In this document: piece by piece, positions 46,433-55,346 of the stretch
How the letters are laid out: the number at the start of each line of letters is the position of its first letter
Numbering within the stretch: position 1 is the first letter of the stretch
Origin: Janthinobacterium aquaticum
GTDB taxonomy: Bacteria; Pseudomonadota; Gammaproteobacteria; Burkholderiales; Burkholderiaceae_D
Length of the DNA stretch: 64,000 nt
Direction: 5' to 3'
Assembly: GCF_009208565.1 (NCBI RefSeq)
Contig: NZ_WFLK01000011.1
Location: 124,001-188,000, forward strand
The notes under the pieces: model-generated
What the model saw: the letters and a program-made list of their open reading frames with translations, nothing else
The model's database searches: none
What the model was told of the DNA's origin: nothing
Program-made: the position numbers and the translations under genes

Positions 46433-47638
46433 TCACGCTTCGACAGCGCGCTGTACCCGCCACGATAACGGCAGCGTCAATAGCAAGGTCGCGGCCAGCG
46501 TGGCCAGCGCCACCGTGATGCCGGCAGCATCGCCCAGTGCGCCAAACAGTACCGGCGCGATGGCGCCGCCGCCAATGGTGGCCGTATAGAACAGCGCAAA
46601 GGCATGCTCGCGCCCGCCCGCCTCGGCCAGCTCGGGCACTACGCCGTACAGCACCGACGACGTGCCGTTCAGGGCCAGGCCCAGCAAAGGCAGCATGGCC
46701 ATCATGGCCGTCAACGGCAGCCAGATAGCGGCCAGGATCAACAGCGAGGTGGCCGATTCGGTCAGCCAGACTGTTTTCATGGTGCCGATGCGTGCGCCCA
46801 GATAGCCGCACAGCAGCTTGCCGAAGGCGCCGCCGACAAACAGCAGCGACAGCGCCATGCCGATACCGGCCGTGCCGGCGCCCTTGCTCTTCAACAAAAA
46901 CGGCAGGAAGGTCAAAAAACCCATGCGCGCAGCGCTGTCAAACATGCCGGTCGCCATCAAGGCTGCAAAACCGCCGGGCGAACGCTTGCCCATTACCTGC
47001 TTGCCCGCCTTCTTGCGCTGCGTCTGGGTGCCGTGCCTGGGCAGCAGCCACCACAGCAGGCCGGCCGCGCCTAGTCCGAGCAAGCCCACTACGCTGACGC
47101 TGGCCTGCCAGCTGCACACCACCAGCAGTAAACCGATGAGTGCCGGGATCAGTGTCTTGCCGATATCGCCGGCAAAATTGTATTGCGACAGCGCTTCCTT
47201 CACGCCGCCACCGGCTTCATGGGTATCGGTCACGATCGATGACGCCAGCGGATGCTGCACGCTGGCGCCCAGGCCGCCCAGCACCAGCGCCAGCAGCAAC
47301 ACCGGCAGTCCGGCCGCCAGGCCTGCAATCAGATAGGCCAAGCCGGCCAGCGCGGTGCCGGCTATCAGCACGCGCTCGCGGCCCCACCGGCGCGCGATGC
47401 GGCTGGCCAGCAGCTGGAAGCCGGCCATGGTGCCCGCATAAGCGCCGCGCAGCAGCCCGACCAGCGCCAGGCTGATGCCGAACTGCTGCTGCCAGACCGG
47501 CAGCAGCACATAGATCACATCAGTCAATCCATCATGCACGGCATGGGCGCTGCAGGCCGCAAACAGCGAGCGGCGCCGCACGCTGCGCTCGGACACGGTA
47601 ACTGGCTCGGCGATCTCTTCTGCCACCACGGGTTTCAT
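46433..47638 (-). CDS. MFS transporter, Fsr-like
   Basis: 401 residues, 12 helices. SLFAACSAHAVHDGLTDVIYVLLPVWQQQFGISLALVGLLRGAY and the signature RRWGRERVLIAG place it in the fosmidomycin-resistance-like group. It overlaps the upstream JmjC-like gene by 4 bases (ATGA), showing co-translation. Substrate is not evident; export is assumed from the group. Confidence 0.88.
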   Translation of the reverse strand: MKPVVAEEIAEPVTVSERSVRRRSLFAACSAHAVHDGLTDVIYVLLPVWQQQFGISLALVGLLRGAYAGTMAGFQLLASRIARRWGRERVLIAGTALAGLAYLIAGLAAGLPVLLLALVLGGLGASVQHPLASSIVTDTHEAGGGVKEALSQYNFAGDIGKTLIPALIGLLLVVCSWQASVSVVGLLGLGAAGLLWWLLPRHGTQTQRKKAGKQVMGKRSPGGFAALMATGMFDSAARMGFLTFLPFLLKSKGAGTAGIGMALSLLFVGGAFGKLLCGYLGARIGTMKTVWLTESATSLLILAAIWLPLTAMMAMLPLLGLALNGTSSVLYGVVPELAEAGGREHAFALFYTATIGGGAIAPVLFGALGDAAGITVALATLAATLLLTLPLSWRVQRAVEA

Positions 47639-48588
47639 GCAGGCTCCTTCAATAATGCGGCCGCTGTCGCGTCCAGCACCTGCGGCATGGCGCGCGACCA
47701 GCGGTTCGACGACAAGGAAAAATCGAGTGAGCGCACCTGGTGGTACCAGCCGGCCGGCACATACAGCATCTGGCCCGGTTCGACGATGCATTCGACCATG
47801 CTGGCCTGGCGCGCCAGCGGATAGGCGTCGAAATCAGGCGCTTCAGGGTCGAAAGGCGAACCGAACAGGATGGCGTTGGCCTGGCTCGGGTAAAGAAACG
47901 CGTCGTGATGCGGTGGCGACAGGATAATGCGTTTGCGGCCCCAGATTTGCGCGAAGATATTGTCATCATAGTCGCAATGGAGCGGCGTGACGGTACCGGC
48001 TGGCCCCACCCAGTAGCGTGGCGGGCCCATTTTGCCAAGGTAGGCTGGCCAGTGGCACAGGCTGTTCAGCTCGCGCAATTCCAGGTTGCCCAGGTAGGGC
48101 GGCAGGTTTGCCGGTGCACTCTCGCCCTCGACCCAGTCCAGGTATTCCAGCATGCGCATGTCGCGCATGGCGCGGTCAGGGGCAAACGCCGTATTGACAT
48201 AGTCGCCCACGCGCGCCCGCACCGGCACGTGGCCAAAGCGCTCGCGCAGCGTGCTTTGCGGTAACGCGCACAGCGGCCAGCGGTTCACCACGCCGTCGAC
48301 CAGGAACGGCAGCCCTGCAGCCGCGCGCTCACGGAAAGCCGCTTCGCCAAGCCGCGCCAGACGCGGCACTACTGATATGGAAGGCAGAGCGCGCGACGCC
48401 TGCCGGATCGCCTCGCGCATGGCGTCGATCGAACTGACGCCGCGCACCTGCGCATCCTTGCGCGCCCGCGCCTCGCGGTGGGCCTCGGCAGCGTCGCTGC
48501 TGGCGAACTGCGCCGGTGGCAGCGGCGGCAAATGGCGTGGCTTGGCAGCCACAGTTTCAGCTGTTGAAATCAGATTACTTTTGGACAT
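47635..48588 (-). CDS. Cupin-like (JmjC-type) 2-oxoglutarate oxygenase candidate
   Basis: 317 residues, cupin_8 family. The Fe ligands appear as HCD in VTPLHCDYDDNIFAQIWGRKRIIL and His in YVPAGWYHQVRSLDFSLSSNRW, with the entry motif GLPFLVDGVVNRWPLC. Such proteins are Fe(II)/2-oxoglutarate hydroxylases acting on proteins or small molecules. Coupling to an MFS exporter suggests a small secreted product, but that is inference. Confidence 0.85.
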   Translation of the reverse strand: MSKSNLISTAETVAAKPRHLPPLPPAQFASSDAAEAHREARARKDAQVRGVSSIDAMREAIRQASRALPSISVVPRLARLGEAAFRERAAAGLPFLVDGVVNRWPLCALPQSTLRERFGHVPVRARVGDYVNTAFAPDRAMRDMRMLEYLDWVEGESAPANLPPYLGNLELRELNSLCHWPAYLGKMGPPRYWVGPAGTVTPLHCDYDDNIFAQIWGRKRIILSPPHHDAFLYPSQANAILFGSPFDPEAPDFDAYPLARQASMVECIVEPGQMLYVPAGWYHQVRSLDFSLSSNRWSRAMPQVLDATAAALLKEPA

Positions 48589-48781
48589 GGATTGCTGCTA
48601 TGTTGATCAGTGCCGAGAGCTTAGCATTTTGCCGTGCCAACTGTCCTGCCCGCCCTCTGCCGACCATGATTTTTCTTTATTTGAACAGTCATTGAATCCG
48701 TTTTTGATTGTCATCCGTACAAAGTGAGCAGTCTGTTGTTTCTTGATATTCCAAAAGTGCAAAACAATCAGGGAGATACAC

Positions 48782-50275
48782 ATGTCGCTATCAAAAACCG
48801 CATTGGGCGCCGCCCTACTGGGCAATCTGCTGGTGCTCGCCTGCGCGCCGTCCGCCTATGCTTCCAGCCACCGGGAAGCGCCGTTCATTACACAAAACCC
48901 GAAAGTCGACGCCACCGACTTCTATATGTTCCGCAGCTACGAAGCGGGCCGCGGCGCCTTTACCACGCTGGTAGCCGATTATGTGCCGCTGCAGGACGCT
49001 TATGGCGGCCCCAACTACTTCGCCATGGACCCGCAGGCGCTGTATGAAATCCATATCGACAACAACGGCGACGGCAAGGAAGACATCACCTTCCAGTTCC
49101 GCTTTACCAATACCATCAAGGACGGCCAGTTTACGGTCGGTGGCAAGAAAGTATCGATTCCGCTGGTCATCAACGGCGGCGCCATCGACACCGTTAATCC
49201 GGCTGGCCTCAATGTGCGCGAAACCTATAGCGTCACGGTGGTGCGCGGCGACCGGCGCAGCGGCACGCGCTCCAGCGTAACCAATGTGACCGGTGGCGGC
49301 GCCACGTTTGACAAGCCGGTCGACAATATCGGCAACAAAGCCATTCCCAACTACGCTGCCTATGCGGCGCAGCATGTGTATGCCATCAATATTCCCGGCT
49401 GCGCCACGCCGGCGCGCATGTTCGTGGGCCAGCGCAAGGACCCGTTCGTGGTCAATCTGGGCGAGACGTTCGACCTGGTCAATATCAAGGCGCCGGCCAC
49501 CGAATTTGCCGCCAATGCCGAGTCCGCAGCCAAGGATGACCTGGCCAAGAAGAACGTGACCGCGATTGAAATGGAAGTGCCGACCAGCTGCCTGACCGCC
49601 GGTACCGACCCGGTCATCGGTGGCTGGACTACCGCCAGCCTGCGCCAGGGCCGTCTGCTCAATCCCGTACCGGGCACGACCACCGGCGCCTCGAAGGAAG
49701 GCGGCGCCTGGGTCCAGGTGTCGCGTCTGGGCATGCCACTGGTCAATGAGCTGGTGATCGGCCTGAAGGACAAGGACCGCTTCAACGCCAGCAAACCGTC
49801 GGGCGATGCGCAGTTTGCCGATTACGTCACCAACCCGACCGCGCCAGCGCTGGTCGAAGTGCTGTACGGCTCGGCAGGCGCCAAGGCGCCGACCAACTTC
49901 CCGCGCAATGACCTGGTCGCCACTTTCCTCACCGGCATCAAGGGCGTCAACCAGCCGGTGACCGTCGCCGCGTCGGAAATGCTGCGCCTGAACACCTCGA
50001 TTGCCGCCACCGCAGTGGGTTCGCAAAACCGCCTTGGCGTGATCGGCGGCGACAATGCCGGCTTTCCGAACGGACGGCGTCCCGGCGACGATGTAGTCGA
50101 CGTGGTGCTGCGCGTGGCCATGGGCAAGCTGTGCACGCTCAATATCGGCTGCGCCCCGGCCGATGCACCGGCGGGCAACCTGCACTTTACCGATGGCGCC
50201 TACCTCGATGAAACGGCCTTTACCGCCGGTTTCCCGTACCTGAAAAACCCGGTAGCCGGTTCGCCACAGCAATAA
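48782..50275 (+). CDS. DUF4331 exported protein
   Basis: 497 residues. Signal peptide (ALGAALLGNLLVLACAPSAYA) followed at once by SSHREAPFITQNPKVDATDFYMFRSYE, the DUF4331 hallmark. Later blocks MDPQALYEIHIDNNGDGKEDITFQFRF and SRLGMPLVNELVIGLKDKDRFNASKP are conserved in the family. Function unknown. It leads a run of four genes (lipoprotein, TPR, HupE-like) that are probably one operon. Confidence 0.9.
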   Translation: MSLSKTALGAALLGNLLVLACAPSAYASSHREAPFITQNPKVDATDFYMFRSYEAGRGAFTTLVADYVPLQDAYGGPNYFAMDPQALYEIHIDNNGDGKEDITFQFRFTNTIKDGQFTVGGKKVSIPLVINGGAIDTVNPAGLNVRETYSVTVVRGDRRSGTRSSVTNVTGGGATFDKPVDNIGNKAIPNYAAYAAQHVYAINIPGCATPARMFVGQRKDPFVVNLGETFDLVNIKAPATEFAANAESAAKDDLAKKNVTAIEMEVPTSCLTAGTDPVIGGWTTASLRQGRLLNPVPGTTTGASKEGGAWVQVSRLGMPLVNELVIGLKDKDRFNASKPSGDAQFADYVTNPTAPALVEVLYGSAGAKAPTNFPRNDLVATFLTGIKGVNQPVTVAASEMLRLNTSIAATAVGSQNRLGVIGGDNAGFPNGRRPGDDVVDVVLRVAMGKLCTLNIGCAPADAPAGNLHFTDGAYLDETAFTAGFPYLKNPVAGSPQQ

Positions 50276-50285
50276 GGAGTTCGCC

Positions 50286-50531
50286 ATGAAAAAATCAACG
50301 ATTGCCGGCGCGCTGGCCGGTGCGGCCCTTCTGGCAGGCTGTGGTGGTGGCAGCAGCCACACCCATAGCGGCAGCGACGGCGGCGTCAATCCGCCGCCGG
50401 TGGCCCTGCTCGACACTTTCTTTGTTGCCGTCAGCAATCTCACGCTGACCACCAGTGAAGACAAGGAAGGCGTCAGTATCGACGCCATCATGGCTACCTC
50501 GCCGGACAATACCGAGCCGGTACCGCTGTAA
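50286..50531 (+). CDS. Small lipoprotein in the DUF4331 run
   Basis: 81 residues with a lipobox LLAGC at about 16-20, then a Gly/Ser-rich segment and PPVALLDTFFVAVSNLTLTTSEDKEGVSIDAIMATSPDNTEPVPL. It starts 10 bases after the DUF4331 stop. The product would be anchored to a membrane. No family recognised. Confidence 0.8.
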   Translation: MKKSTIAGALAGAALLAGCGGGSSHTHSGSDGGVNPPPVALLDTFFVAVSNLTLTTSEDKEGVSIDAIMATSPDNTEPVPL

Positions 50532-50597
50532 GGTAGGTGGGCGCCAGGCTGGCAGCAGCCTGGTGCCCAATTGCTGTGCATTGCCACGAAAGCAATA

Positions 50598-51788
50598 ATG
50601 AATGCATCGATACGCTGGCTGGCCAGCGCGCTGTGCGCCGGCTTGTGCTCGACCGCGCATGCCACCCCCTATATCCCCAAAGACGGCGCTGCCGTGATCG
50701 AACAGCTGCCACACCGTGCCGACGCCACGCAGACCGAACTGCGCCGCCTGCGCACGCAGCTGAACGCCCAGCCGCAGGACCTGGCGCTGGCGACCAGCCT
50801 GGCGCAGCGCTATATCGGCCTGTCGCGCAGTGAAACCGACCCGCGCTATCTTGGCTACGCCCAGGCCGCGCTGGCGCCCTGGTGGCAAAGCGCTGCCGCG
50901 CCGGTGCCGGTTCGCCTGCTGCGCGCCACCATCCTGCAAAGCACCCATCAATTCAATGCCGCCCTGCAGGATCTCGATGCCGTCATCGCACAGCAGCCCG
51001 GCAATGCGCAGGCCTGGCTGACCCGCGCCACCGTGCTGACGGTGCAGGGCAACTATGCAGCGGCGAGCGCCAGCTGCGCCCGGCTGTCCAGCCTGGCAGC
51101 GCAACTGGTGACCGTGACCTGCCTGGCCAATGTGGCCGGCGTCAATGGCCGCTCTGAAAAGAGCGAGCAGTTGCTGGACCTGACGCTGCAGCGCAGTGCT
51201 GGCGTGGCGCCCGAGATGGAAAACTGGGCGCTGACCCTGCTGGCCGAAATGGCCACGCGGCGCGGCGACGCCGCCGTGGCCGAACGGCGCTACCGCCAGG
51301 CGCTCGCGCAGCAGCCGCGCGACAGCTATCTGCTGGGCGCCTGGAGCGACTTCCTGCTCGACCAGCAACGCCCGCAGGAGGTCATTGCCCTGTTAAAAAG
51401 CGAGCAGCGCATCGACGCCCTGCTGCTGCGCTACGCGCTGGCGCTGCAGGCGGTGCCCGGCCAGCAGGCAGCACTGGCGCGTGCCACGACCGAACTGGCG
51501 GCGCGCTTCAATGCCGCCATGCAGCGAGGCGACACCGTGCACCAGCGCGAACAGGCGCGTTTTGCCTTGCTGCTGCAGCACGATGCGCCGCAAGCCTTGC
51601 AGCTGGCGCAAAAGAACTGGGCAGTACAAAAGGAAGTAGCCGACATGCGCATCGTGCTTGAAGCAGCACTGGCCGCACGCGATTTCGCAGCGGCGCAGCC
51701 GGTACTGGACTGGATCAGCACCAACAAGGTTCAGGATGTGGCGCTGCAGGCGCTGGCAGCCAGGCTGGCTGCAAGGAAGGCGACATGA
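50598..51788 (+). CDS. Exported TPR protein
   Basis: 396 residues with a signal peptide (SIRWLASALCAGLCSTAHA). Tetratricopeptide-type repeats recur (ALATSLAQRYIGLSRS; ALQDLDAVIAQQPGNAQAWLTRATVL; AVAERRYRQALAQQPRDSYLLGAWSDFLL). It would act as a periplasmic scaffold. Its stop overlaps the HupE-like gene by 4 bases. Confidence 0.88.
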   Translation: MNASIRWLASALCAGLCSTAHATPYIPKDGAAVIEQLPHRADATQTELRRLRTQLNAQPQDLALATSLAQRYIGLSRSETDPRYLGYAQAALAPWWQSAAAPVPVRLLRATILQSTHQFNAALQDLDAVIAQQPGNAQAWLTRATVLTVQGNYAAASASCARLSSLAAQLVTVTCLANVAGVNGRSEKSEQLLDLTLQRSAGVAPEMENWALTLLAEMATRRGDAAVAERRYRQALAQQPRDSYLLGAWSDFLLDQQRPQEVIALLKSEQRIDALLLRYALALQAVPGQQAALARATTELAARFNAAMQRGDTVHQREQARFALLLQHDAPQALQLAQKNWAVQKEVADMRIVLEAALAARDFAAAQPVLDWISTNKVQDVALQALAARLAARKAT

Positions 51789-52921
51789 TGGCGCGGCTGA
51801 TTCTGATGGTACTGGTCTGCTGCTGGTGCACGCTGGCCCAGGCCCACAAACCAAGCGACAGCTATCTGAGCCTGGACGTGCAGGGCCAGACCATTGCCGG
51901 GCAATGGGATATCGCCTTGCGCGACCTCGATTTTGCCATCGGCCTGGATGGCAATGGCGATGGCGAGCTGACCTGGGATGAAATCCGCGCCCGCCATGGG
52001 CAAATAGCTGCCTACGCCTTGCAGCACCTGAAAATTGCCAGCACAGCCGGTCCCTGCCAGCTACAGGCAGGCCAGCAACTGATCGACCAGCATACCGACG
52101 GCGCCTACAATGTGCTGCGTTTCCAGGCCACTTGCCCCGGTAGCGCGGCGCCGGCCAGTCTCGACATCAGCTACACGCTGCTGGCTGACCTGGACCCGCA
52201 GCACAAGGGCCTGCTAAAGCTCAGCCATGACGGCCAGGTGCAGACCGCCATTTTCGAGCCGGAACATGCGCGGCAAAACCTGTCGCTGGCCGCGCCAAGC
52301 CGGCTGGCGCAGTTTGGCGCCTACGTGCAGCACGGCATCTGGCATATCTGGATCGGCTACGACCATATCCTGTTCCTGCTGTCGCTATTGCTGCCAGCGG
52401 TACTGCTGCCTGCGGCCGCGCGAGCCGGCATCGCATCGGGCCAGCAAAGCTTGAAGGCGGCGTTTTTCGATGTGCTCAAGGTGGTGACCGCTTTTACGCT
52501 GGCGCACTCGATCACGCTGAGCCTGGCCAGCCTGTCGCTGATTTCGCTGCCTTCTCGCATGGTCGAGTCGGCGATTGCCGCTTCGGTGGTGCTGGCGGCG
52601 CTCAATAATGTGCTGCCGCTGTTTCGCGGCAAGCGCCCGGTGGCCGCCTTTGTGTTCGGGCTGATCCACGGCTTCGGCTTTGCCAGCGTGCTGCGCGATC
52701 TTGGCCTGCCGCAATCGGCGCTGGTTACCAGTCTGCTGGGCTTTAATGTGGGCGTGGAGATCGGCCAGCTGGCGATCGTGGCGGTATTCCTGCCTGTGGC
52801 CTGGCTGCTGCGCAAAACCTGGTTCTATCGGCAACTGATGACCTGGGGCTCGCTGGCGATTGCACTGGTGGCGGCCATCTGGCTACTGGAACGGCTGGCC
52901 GATATCAAGCTGATCAGCTAA
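51785..52921 (+). CDS. HupE/UreJ-family membrane protein with exported N-terminal domain
   Basis: 378 residues. A signal sequence (LILMVLVCCWCTLAQAH) and a ~170-residue soluble domain with an EF-hand-like loop (GLDGNGDGELTWDE) precede about seven helices of the HupE_2 type (HGIWHIWIGYDHILFLLSLLLPAVLL; GFGFASVLRDLGLPQSALVTSLLGFNVGVEIGQLAIVAVFLP). HupE/UreJ relatives carry nickel or cobalt, but this two-domain group is uncharacterised. It ends the DUF4331 run. Confidence 0.87.
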   Translation: MMARLILMVLVCCWCTLAQAHKPSDSYLSLDVQGQTIAGQWDIALRDLDFAIGLDGNGDGELTWDEIRARHGQIAAYALQHLKIASTAGPCQLQAGQQLIDQHTDGAYNVLRFQATCPGSAAPASLDISYTLLADLDPQHKGLLKLSHDGQVQTAIFEPEHARQNLSLAAPSRLAQFGAYVQHGIWHIWIGYDHILFLLSLLLPAVLLPAAARAGIASGQQSLKAAFFDVLKVVTAFTLAHSITLSLASLSLISLPSRMVESAIAASVVLAALNNVLPLFRGKRPVAAFVFGLIHGFGFASVLRDLGLPQSALVTSLLGFNVGVEIGQLAIVAVFLPVAWLLRKTWFYRQLMTWGSLAIALVAAIWLLERLADIKLIS

Positions 52922-52958
52922 ACTGGGCAAAACAAACGCCGCTGGCGGAGGAGCACCT

Positions 52959-53738
52959 ATGCATCATGGTCTGGCGGTCATCCTGTTCCTGCTGGCGGCG
53001 CAGGCCTCGGCCTGCACCGTGCGCGTCGGCTATCCGGATCGCGAACGTGCGCCCTACTATCTGGGCAACGGCAGCGCCATTCCCCAGCGCCCGGGTGCAG
53101 CGGTGGACGCCATGACCGAAGCGGTCAACAGCGCCGGCTGCACGGTGCAGCTGGTGCGCTTGCCCACCGCGCGCATCAAGGTGGCCCTGATCGAAGGACT
53201 GGTGGACATGGCGCCGGTCGACCTGCCGCCGGGCGCAGCGCCCTATTCCGCCTTGCCGCTCACGCCGCGCGGCCTGCCCGATACCCGCCGCGCCCTGCGC
53301 ACCAGCGCGATTGTCTTTGTGCGCAGCGCCGACAGGCTGGCGGTGGAAGCGGATCCGCGCCAGTACTTCCGCAACCACAAGCTGGCCGTCAACCAGGGCT
53401 CGTCGCTGGTCGAGACGCTGGTCGATGACGGCATGCAGGTCGACTCCGGCAGCGGCGACACCCTCAGCAACCTCGACAAGGTGATGCTGCAGCGCGTCGA
53501 CGGCTTCAGTTTTGCTATCGCCAACGAAAAAGCCATGGACAGCGTGGTGGCGGCACGCTACGGCGCCGCGCTGGTACGCATCAGGGAGCCGCTCCGGGTC
53601 TCCTATGTATGGCTGTCGGCCAGCTACCGTTTTTATGGCGTACATGCCGCGCAAAGCGAGGCGGTGTGGAACTGGTTCGGGCAAAAAGGCAGCGAGCGGC
53701 TGGGCGAACTGGTCGATCAATACGTGCGCCAGCGCTGA
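52959..53738 (+). CDS. Periplasmic solute-binding-like protein (SBP_bac_3 type)
   Basis: 259 residues. Signal peptide (AVILFLLAAQASA), then CTVRVGYPDRERAPYYLGNGSAIPQRPGAAVDAMTEAVNSAGC and a second lobe (RQYFRNHKLAVNQGSSLVETLVDDGM; KVMLQRVDGFSFAIANEKAM). This fits the fold of amino-acid-binding proteins. No permease genes are adjacent, so it may be a stand-alone sensor or binding protein. Confidence 0.78.
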   Translation: MHHGLAVILFLLAAQASACTVRVGYPDRERAPYYLGNGSAIPQRPGAAVDAMTEAVNSAGCTVQLVRLPTARIKVALIEGLVDMAPVDLPPGAAPYSALPLTPRGLPDTRRALRTSAIVFVRSADRLAVEADPRQYFRNHKLAVNQGSSLVETLVDDGMQVDSGSGDTLSNLDKVMLQRVDGFSFAIANEKAMDSVVAARYGAALVRIREPLRVSYVWLSASYRFYGVHAAQSEAVWNWFGQKGSERLGELVDQYVRQR

Positions 53739-53783
53739 TTTTGCGTGAGCCAGCGGCCACCCCGGCGGCATTTCAGGCTACAA

Positions 53784-53798
53784 TAAGAACAATTCTCA
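53784..53798. promoter_or_regulatory. Fur box upstream of the ECF sigma gene
   Basis: Read on the minus strand, TGAGAAT-T-GTTCTTA is a 7-1-7 dyad close to the Fur consensus TGAGAAT-x-ATTCTCA (two mismatches), 46 bases upstream of the sigma gene start. Confidence 0.6.
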
Positions 53799-53843
53799 AT
53801 CGCATTGACGCCATCCGGCACAGGCATGGCGTAGAAAGCCTGC

Positions 53844-54347
53844 ATGCTCCACCCGCCACTGCACCAGCAAATCGAAGTGCTTTACAGCGACCACCACGGC
53901 TGGCTGCATGGCTGGCTGCGCCGCAAGCTCGGCAACGCCTTCGACGCGGCCGACTTGGCGCATGACACCTTTTTGCGCCTGCTCACGCGTGGCAGCGCGC
54001 CTCAGCCCGGACAATCGCGCCAGCATCTGGCGCGCATTGCCAACGGCCTGATGATCGACCTGTTTCGCCGCCGCGATATCGAGGCCGCCTACCTCGAAGC
54101 GCTGGCCCTGCTGCCCGAGTTGCAAGTGCCTACGCCTGAAACACGCGCACTGATTATCGAGGCACTGACCGAAATCGACGCCATCCTCGCCCGCTTGCCA
54201 GCCAAAGCGCGCGAGGCTTTCCTGCTGTGCAAGGTCGAAGGCCTGGCCTATGCCGAGATTGCCCGCCAGCTTGGCGTGACGGTGTCGTCGGTGGAAAAAT
54301 ATATCGCCCGCGCGCTGCTGGCCTGCTGCCTGGCGCAATCGCGATGA
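53844..54347 (+). CDS. FecI-type ECF sigma factor
   Basis: 167 residues. Region 2 is DLAHDTFLRLLTRGSAPQPGQSRQHLARIANGLMIDLFRRRDIE; region 4 is LPAKAREAFLLCKVEGLAYAEIARQLGVTVSSVEKYIARAL. This is the iron-uptake ECF class, switched on through FecR when a receptor binds its siderophore. A Fur box lies upstream, and the stop overlaps fecR by 4 bases. Confidence 0.93.
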   Translation: MLHPPLHQQIEVLYSDHHGWLHGWLRRKLGNAFDAADLAHDTFLRLLTRGSAPQPGQSRQHLARIANGLMIDLFRRRDIEAAYLEALALLPELQVPTPETRALIIEALTEIDAILARLPAKAREAFLLCKVEGLAYAEIARQLGVTVSSVEKYIARALLACCLAQSR

Positions 54348-55339
54348 GCAGCCTGCGCGAGCCGCTCTCGCCTGAGATTGCGCCCGCCGTGCTGGCCCGC
54401 GCCGCCCAGTGGATGGCGCGCCTGTGGTCCGACAACGCCAGCGCGGCCGACAGCGCCGCCTGCGCCGCCTGGCGCAGCGCCCACCCGGAACACGAACGCG
54501 CCTGGGCGCGCCTGCAGTGCTTCGAGCAGCAGTTTGATGCCATACCGCGCCAGATCGCCCGCTCTGCCCTGTCCGAGCTGCCGCCACGCAGCCACGGCAC
54601 GCGCCGGCGCGCGCTGCAGCTGCTGGGCGTGATCGCGGCCGGTGGCGGCAGCGCCTGGCTCGCCCATGAAAGCGGCCTGTGGCAAGCTTACAGCGCCGAT
54701 TACCATACCGCCACTGGCCAGACGCGCAACATCACGCTGGCCGACGGCACGGCCGTGGTGCTCGACACGGCGAGCGCCATCGATGTGCGCTACAGCGCCA
54801 GCGAGCGGCGCATCGTGCTGCGCGCCGGCGCCATCCTCGTCACCAGTGCGCGCGACCCGGCGCCACGCCATCGGCCACTGCTGGTGCAAACCGTGCACGG
54901 CACGGCCACCGCGCTGGGCACGCGCTTTGACGTGCGCCTTGAAAAAGCCGGCACCGGTGTGGCCGTGTTCGAGGGGGCCGTGGCGCTGCAGCCAAGCCTG
55001 GCGCCCGACAACGGCGTGCAGCTGCAGACCGGTCAGCGCGCCAGCTACGGCCATGATGGCGTGCAGGCGATTGGCAGCGTGCCCGATAGCGCCGCCGCCT
55101 GGGCGGACGGCAGCCTGGTGGCCGAAAGCATGCGCCTGGACGCTCTGCTGGCCGAACTGGCGCGCTACCGTCATGGCCTGCTGCGCTGCAGCCCTGACGT
55201 TGCAGCCTTGCGCGTGACCGGCGTCTACAGCCTGCGCGATACCGACCGCGCGCTGCACAACCTGGCAGCGAGCCTGCCGGTGGAACTGCATGCGCGCACG
55301 CGCTACTGGGTGACGGTCACGCGGCGCAGCGGGGCATAA
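54344..55339 (+). CDS. FecR-type anti-sigma/regulator
   Basis: 331 residues. The N-terminal DUF4880 segment (LARAAQWMARLWSDNASAADSAACAAWRSAHPEHERAWARLQ) binds the sigma factor; one TM helix (LQLLGVIAAGGGSAWLA); periplasmic FecR domain (TGQTRNITLADGTAVVLDTASAIDVRYSASERRIVLRAGAILV). It passes the signal from the receptor's STN domain to FecI. Its stop codon touches the target duplication of the IS element. Confidence 0.92.
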   Translation: MSSLREPLSPEIAPAVLARAAQWMARLWSDNASAADSAACAAWRSAHPEHERAWARLQCFEQQFDAIPRQIARSALSELPPRSHGTRRRALQLLGVIAAGGGSAWLAHESGLWQAYSADYHTATGQTRNITLADGTAVVLDTASAIDVRYSASERRIVLRAGAILVTSARDPAPRHRPLLVQTVHGTATALGTRFDVRLEKAGTGVAVFEGAVALQPSLAPDNGVQLQTGQRASYGHDGVQAIGSVPDSAAAWADGSLVAESMRLDALLAELARYRHGLLRCSPDVAALRVTGVYSLRDTDRALHNLAASLPVELHARTRYWVTVTRRSGA

Positions 55340-55346
55340 ATTATTT

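Noticed and set aside
48815..50665. 616-aa open frame opposite DUF4331
   Set aside because: Antisense of a recognised family with signal peptide; no independent evidence.
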